In this document: piece after piece, positions 5,434 to 6,903 of the stretch | How positions within the stretch are numbered: the first letter of the stretch is position 1 | Layout of the letters: each line of letters opens with the position of its first letter | Source: an uncultured Campylobacter sp. | GTDB taxonomy: Bacteria; Campylobacterota; Campylobacteria; Campylobacterales; Campylobacteraceae | Assembly: GCF_937996225.1 (NCBI RefSeq) | Contig: NZ_CALKTC010000026.1 | Span: 1-6,903 of the forward strand | DNA: 6,903 bases | Reading direction: 5' to 3' | Made by a program: the position numbers and the translations under genes | Notes under the pieces: model-generated | Told to the model about the DNA's origin: nothing | The model's input: the letters and a program-made list of their open reading frames with translations, nothing else | Databases searched by the model: none

Positions 5434-5460
5434 ATATAAATTCTTGCAAAACAAAATACA
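5434..5460. other. Probable prophage-chromosome junction (attL-like end)
   Basis: Mu-family ends finish in TG...CA. Reading inward on the minus strand, two TG starts are plausible. One is at 5448 (TGCAAGAATT...), which puts the inner edge of the outermost motif about 27 bases from the end, as for L1 in Mu. The other is at 5460 (TGTATTTTGTTTTG), which begins TGTAT like Mu itself. The 5-base target duplication would be the bases just beyond, but it needs the other end for proof. Confidence 0.5.
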
Positions 5461-5850
5461 GCCTAAGATGATTTATGATATATTTGAGCTAAATTTTCTA
5501 CGATTTCAGAATGTATTTAAATATTCGTTAATTGGGCTTGATCTCTTATAAAAGCGTTTAAAATTTCGCTTATTTTGGGATGAAATTGGCATTTTGGGAT
5601 CGTTGGGATTTTTACCGCCGCAAAATTCTTGCATTACAACTGAGAGTGAAGCTTTTTAAATCGCCTATCTTAGGAACTTTCAAAAAATAAGCGCAAAAAT
5701 TTCCCACTCTCATTTTCTATACCCCCTCACACGTATTTTGCGGCTAAAATTTTAAAATTTAAATGTCGCCTTCGTGGGATTGCTCGCTCGCGATTTAGCT
5801 TTTTGCTGCGACGCTCGCGAAATTATAAACAAATTTTACCCAAATAGGGC
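5461..5850. other. A/T-rich flank without genes
   Basis: No reading frame worth reporting is present on either strand. The stretch holds runs such as AAATTTTAAAATTT near 5747, one long-range inverted repeat (5641-5712) and a GC-rich patch at about 5765-5820 with GCTCGCGA twice. It is most likely chromosomal spacer between the insertion point and the transporter gene. The insertion does not visibly interrupt a gene here. Confidence 0.55.
5641..5712. repeat. Inverted repeat with a 56-base loop
   Basis: TGAGAGTG (5641-5648) and CACTCTCA (5705-5712) are perfect complements. Inside them a T run near 5653 can pair with an A run near 5695 after a small internal loop, and CCTA-TCT-TAGG forms a mini-hairpin near 5665-5675. 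An RNA from this stretch could fold into a long arm, but no promoter is evident. Confidence 0.35.
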
Positions 5851-5879
5851 TATAATCCAATAATTCATTTCATAAAGGA
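5851..5879 (+). promoter_or_regulatory. Promoter and ribosome binding site of the transporter gene
   Basis: TATAAT at 5851-5856 follows GGC, with A/T-rich DNA and no clear -35 box upstream, typical of campylobacterial sigma-70 promoters. The expected start is near 5863. AAGGA at 5875-5879 lies five bases before the ATG at 5885, giving a leader of about 22 bases. Confidence 0.7.
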
Positions 5880-5884
5880 ATATC

Positions 5885-6307
5885 ATGGAGACATGGGTGG
5901 CTTGGGCGCTTGCATCAGCACTCTTTGCAGCGCTGACCGCGATATTTGCAAAAATTGGGCTTGAAGGCATCAACTCCCACTTTGCGACTTTTATCCGCAC
6001 GATCATTATAGCCTTTTGCCTCGCCGCATTCCTACGCTACGCTAAAGCCTGGCAGCCGCTATCTAGTCTAACCCCTCGCAACTGGGTGTTTTTGATACTA
6101 AGCGGGCTGGCGACGGGTGCATCGTGGCTAGCATATTTCAAAGCCCTACAAATCGGCAAAGCCTATCAAGTAGCACCGATCGATAAACTAAGCGTGGTAC
6201 TCGTTGTAATCATAGCCGTGATCTTTTTAGGCGAGCGCCCGAGTCTTCGCGAATGGCTCGCACTAGCACTCATCGGCGCAGGCGTGATGATGCTGGCGTT
6301 TAAATAG
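5885..6307 (+). CDS. Half-size EamA/DMT-family membrane transporter
   Basis: A 140-aa inner-membrane protein, almost entirely hydrophobic. Helices are expected at about 5-23, 33-51, 67-85, 95-116 and 121-138. The pattern is that of a single EamA domain: WALASALFAALTAIFAKIG at the start, the SGLATGASWLAYFKALQIG segment in the middle, then a VLVVIIAVIFLGERPS helix and a final GAGVMMLAF helix. Most EamA exporters have two such repeats (about 300 aa). One-repeat proteins probably act as dimers, like the small multidrug resistance family. The substrate cannot be told from sequence. The gene has its own promoter and is intact, so it appears to be host DNA next to the insertion and not phage cargo. 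Confidence 0.85.
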   Translation: METWVAWALASALFAALTAIFAKIGLEGINSHFATFIRTIIIAFCLAAFLRYAKAWQPLSSLTPRNWVFLILSGLATGASWLAYFKALQIGKAYQVAPIDKLSVVLVVIIAVIFLGERPSLREWLALALIGAGVMMLAFK

Positions 6308-6839
6308 GGTAAAATTTGCTTAAATATACTCTTATAGTCTTTTTAACCGCTACGCTCGCACTACGCTATACACTTTGATCAGATAAACCCACTGCCGCTT
6401 CTGCAAAATTGCCGCCCTAAACCATTATGATTTCTTATGGCTTGACATTTAGCCTACACGATTTCTAGGCATTACCTGAAACGCGCCGATAATCGATTTG
6501 CCGATACCTTGCTGTAGTTAGGTGGTCTTTAGGGTAATTTTAGTTCTGCTTAAAAGTAGTGAGATTGAAATTTATGAGAAATCAGGAATTCGCACCTTAA
6601 AATTCCAAAAAAATATCGACTCGCCGTACAATAAAATAAAATTGCATCCGCAAGTTTAAATCGAACTGTAAACTTCTAAATCTACAGTATAGTTGATCAC
6701 AAGCTAATTACGCAAGATTCGAATTAAAATCTTGCACACTTTCATAGCTCCCGCCTAAATCTATATACTTGCTGCCTAACCCTTGCAATCGCCGCAAGCG
6801 CTAGGCTTGTAGAATAATAAGCTAAGGTCGGGAGAAATT
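6308..6839. other. 532-bp stretch without a recognisable gene
   Basis: Stops are frequent in all frames and no tRNA- or rRNA-like segment is seen. It holds an 8-bp hairpin (6712-6735), a short ACTGTA/TACAGT inverted repeat (6665-6688) and a patch of CTACGCT repeats near 6351-6370. As it separates a rightward and a leftward gene, transcription terminators are expected here. A decayed gene is possible but cannot be identified. Confidence 0.55.
6712..6735. terminator. 8-bp hairpin between convergent genes, possible terminator
   Basis: GCAAGATT (6712-6719) and AATCTTGC (6728-6735) are perfect complements around an 8-base loop. It lies between the ends of the transporter gene and the leftward partial gene, where a shared terminator would be expected. 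Neither side has a proper T tract, so the call is weak. Confidence 0.35.
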
Positions 6840-6903
6840 TTACTCTCCCTTACCCTTCTTGCCCCTCTTACCTTTAGCCTTAGACGATCCCCCTTCTTTA
6901 GCT
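6840..6903 (-). CDS. C-terminal tail of a lysine/glycine-rich protein (partial)
   Basis: The minus strand is open from the window edge through 20 codons to a TAA at 6842-6840. The residues are almost all Lys, Gly, Arg, Ser and Ala (for example KAKGKRGKKGKGE). Basic, disordered tails of this kind occur at the ends of RNA-binding proteins such as DEAD-box helicases and some ribosome-associated proteins, but nothing visible identifies this one. GGGAGA (6830-6835) and TCTCCC (6844-6849) form a 6-bp hairpin across the stop codon. The gene would converge on the transporter gene. Confidence 0.55.
   Translation of the reverse strand, partial: AKEGGSSKAKGKRGKKGKGE

Larger units (their letters stand above)
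1..5460 (-). mobile_element. Mu-like transposable prophage, early end (partial)
   Basis: The order repressor (opposite strand), small HTH protein, DDE transposase, AAA+ ATPase, then small early genes is the order of the left end of phage Mu (c, ner, A, B, early accessory genes), here inverted in the window. A repeated 13-bp motif lies between the repressor and the flank, where Mu carries its transposase binding sites. The remaining phage genes (lysis, head, tail) and the other end lie beyond position 1. All visible phage genes are open, so nothing here suggests decay. The right boundary is an estimate between about 5434 and 5460, from the last motif copy and candidate terminal CA dinucleotides. 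Confidence 0.9.

Noticed and set aside
5438..5633. AAATTCTTGCA at 5438-5448 and 5623-5633 as a possible att direct repeat.
   Set aside because: An 11-bp A/T-rich match is expected several times by chance in this window, and Mu-type insertion makes only about 5-bp duplications located at the two far ends.
518..6469. CACGATTTCTAGG occurs at 518-530 and again at 6457-6469, one copy in phage and one in flank DNA.
   Set aside because: A single 13-bp match in about 7 kb is expected by chance with appreciable probability, one copy is inside a coding gene, and there is no link to a prophage end.
6442..6470. TTGACA at 6442-6447 as a promoter.
   Set aside because: No acceptable -10 box lies 16-18 bp downstream and no gene follows.
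6700..6740. GATTCGAATT as a tRNA T-arm.
   Set aside because: The surrounding bases form a plain 8-bp hairpin; there is no acceptor stem, anticodon arm or CCA end.
1..6903. CRISPR array.
   Set aside because: No regularly spaced direct repeats of suitable length; the only dense repeats are the 13-bp end motifs in mixed orientation.

Overview
The window looks like the early-gene end of a Mu-like (transposable) prophage together with its chromosomal flank. The host is probably a Campylobacter, perhaps one of the less AT-rich oral species. The grounds are A/T-rich intergenic DNA full of AAATTTTAAA runs, AAGGA-type ribosome binding sites, a lone extended TATAAT promoter in front of the host gene, and proteins that read as campylobacterial. 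The species call is inference.

Layout, right to left along the prophage. The phage end (attL-like) lies near 5448-5460. Just inside it is an array of five copies of a 13-bp motif (5270-5433), most likely the transposase binding sites. Next is a rightward LexA/CI-type repressor gene with an S24 protease domain (4626-5249). It is followed by a 196-bp control region (4430-4625) holding a consensus leftward promoter (TTGACA-17 bp-TATAAT) covered by a perfect 11+11 bp palindrome. From there a leftward early operon runs to the window edge: a small Ner/Cro-like HTH protein, a MuA-like DDE transposase, a MuB-like AAA+ ATPase, a 62-aa unknown, a 57-aa miniature protein resembling the C-terminal tail of anaerobic ribonucleotide reductase NrdD, an 88-aa protein resembling sigma-70 region 4, and a roughly 100-aa unknown. 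A further gene may begin at the very left edge. Several of these genes overlap or nearly abut, as in one translationally coupled transcript.

The expected logic is that the repressor holds the early promoter shut through the palindrome. Self-cleavage of the repressor, or control by the Ner-like protein, releases it. Transposase and ATPase then carry out integration and replicative transposition using the motif array at the end. The small accessory genes probably act on host transcription or metabolism, but their roles are not established.

The flank (about 5461-6903) appears chromosomal: a 390-bp A/T-rich spacer with no gene, a half-size EamA/DMT membrane transporter with its own promoter (5885-6307), a 532-bp spacer with no recognisable gene, and the lysine/glycine-rich C-terminal tail of a leftward gene cut by the window edge. 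The other prophage end is outside the window, so the exact junction and target duplication cannot be confirmed. The overall architecture belongs to a known class. The less usual parts are the NrdD-tail miniprotein, the sigma-region-4-like protein, the cleavable repressor and the layout of the end motifs.
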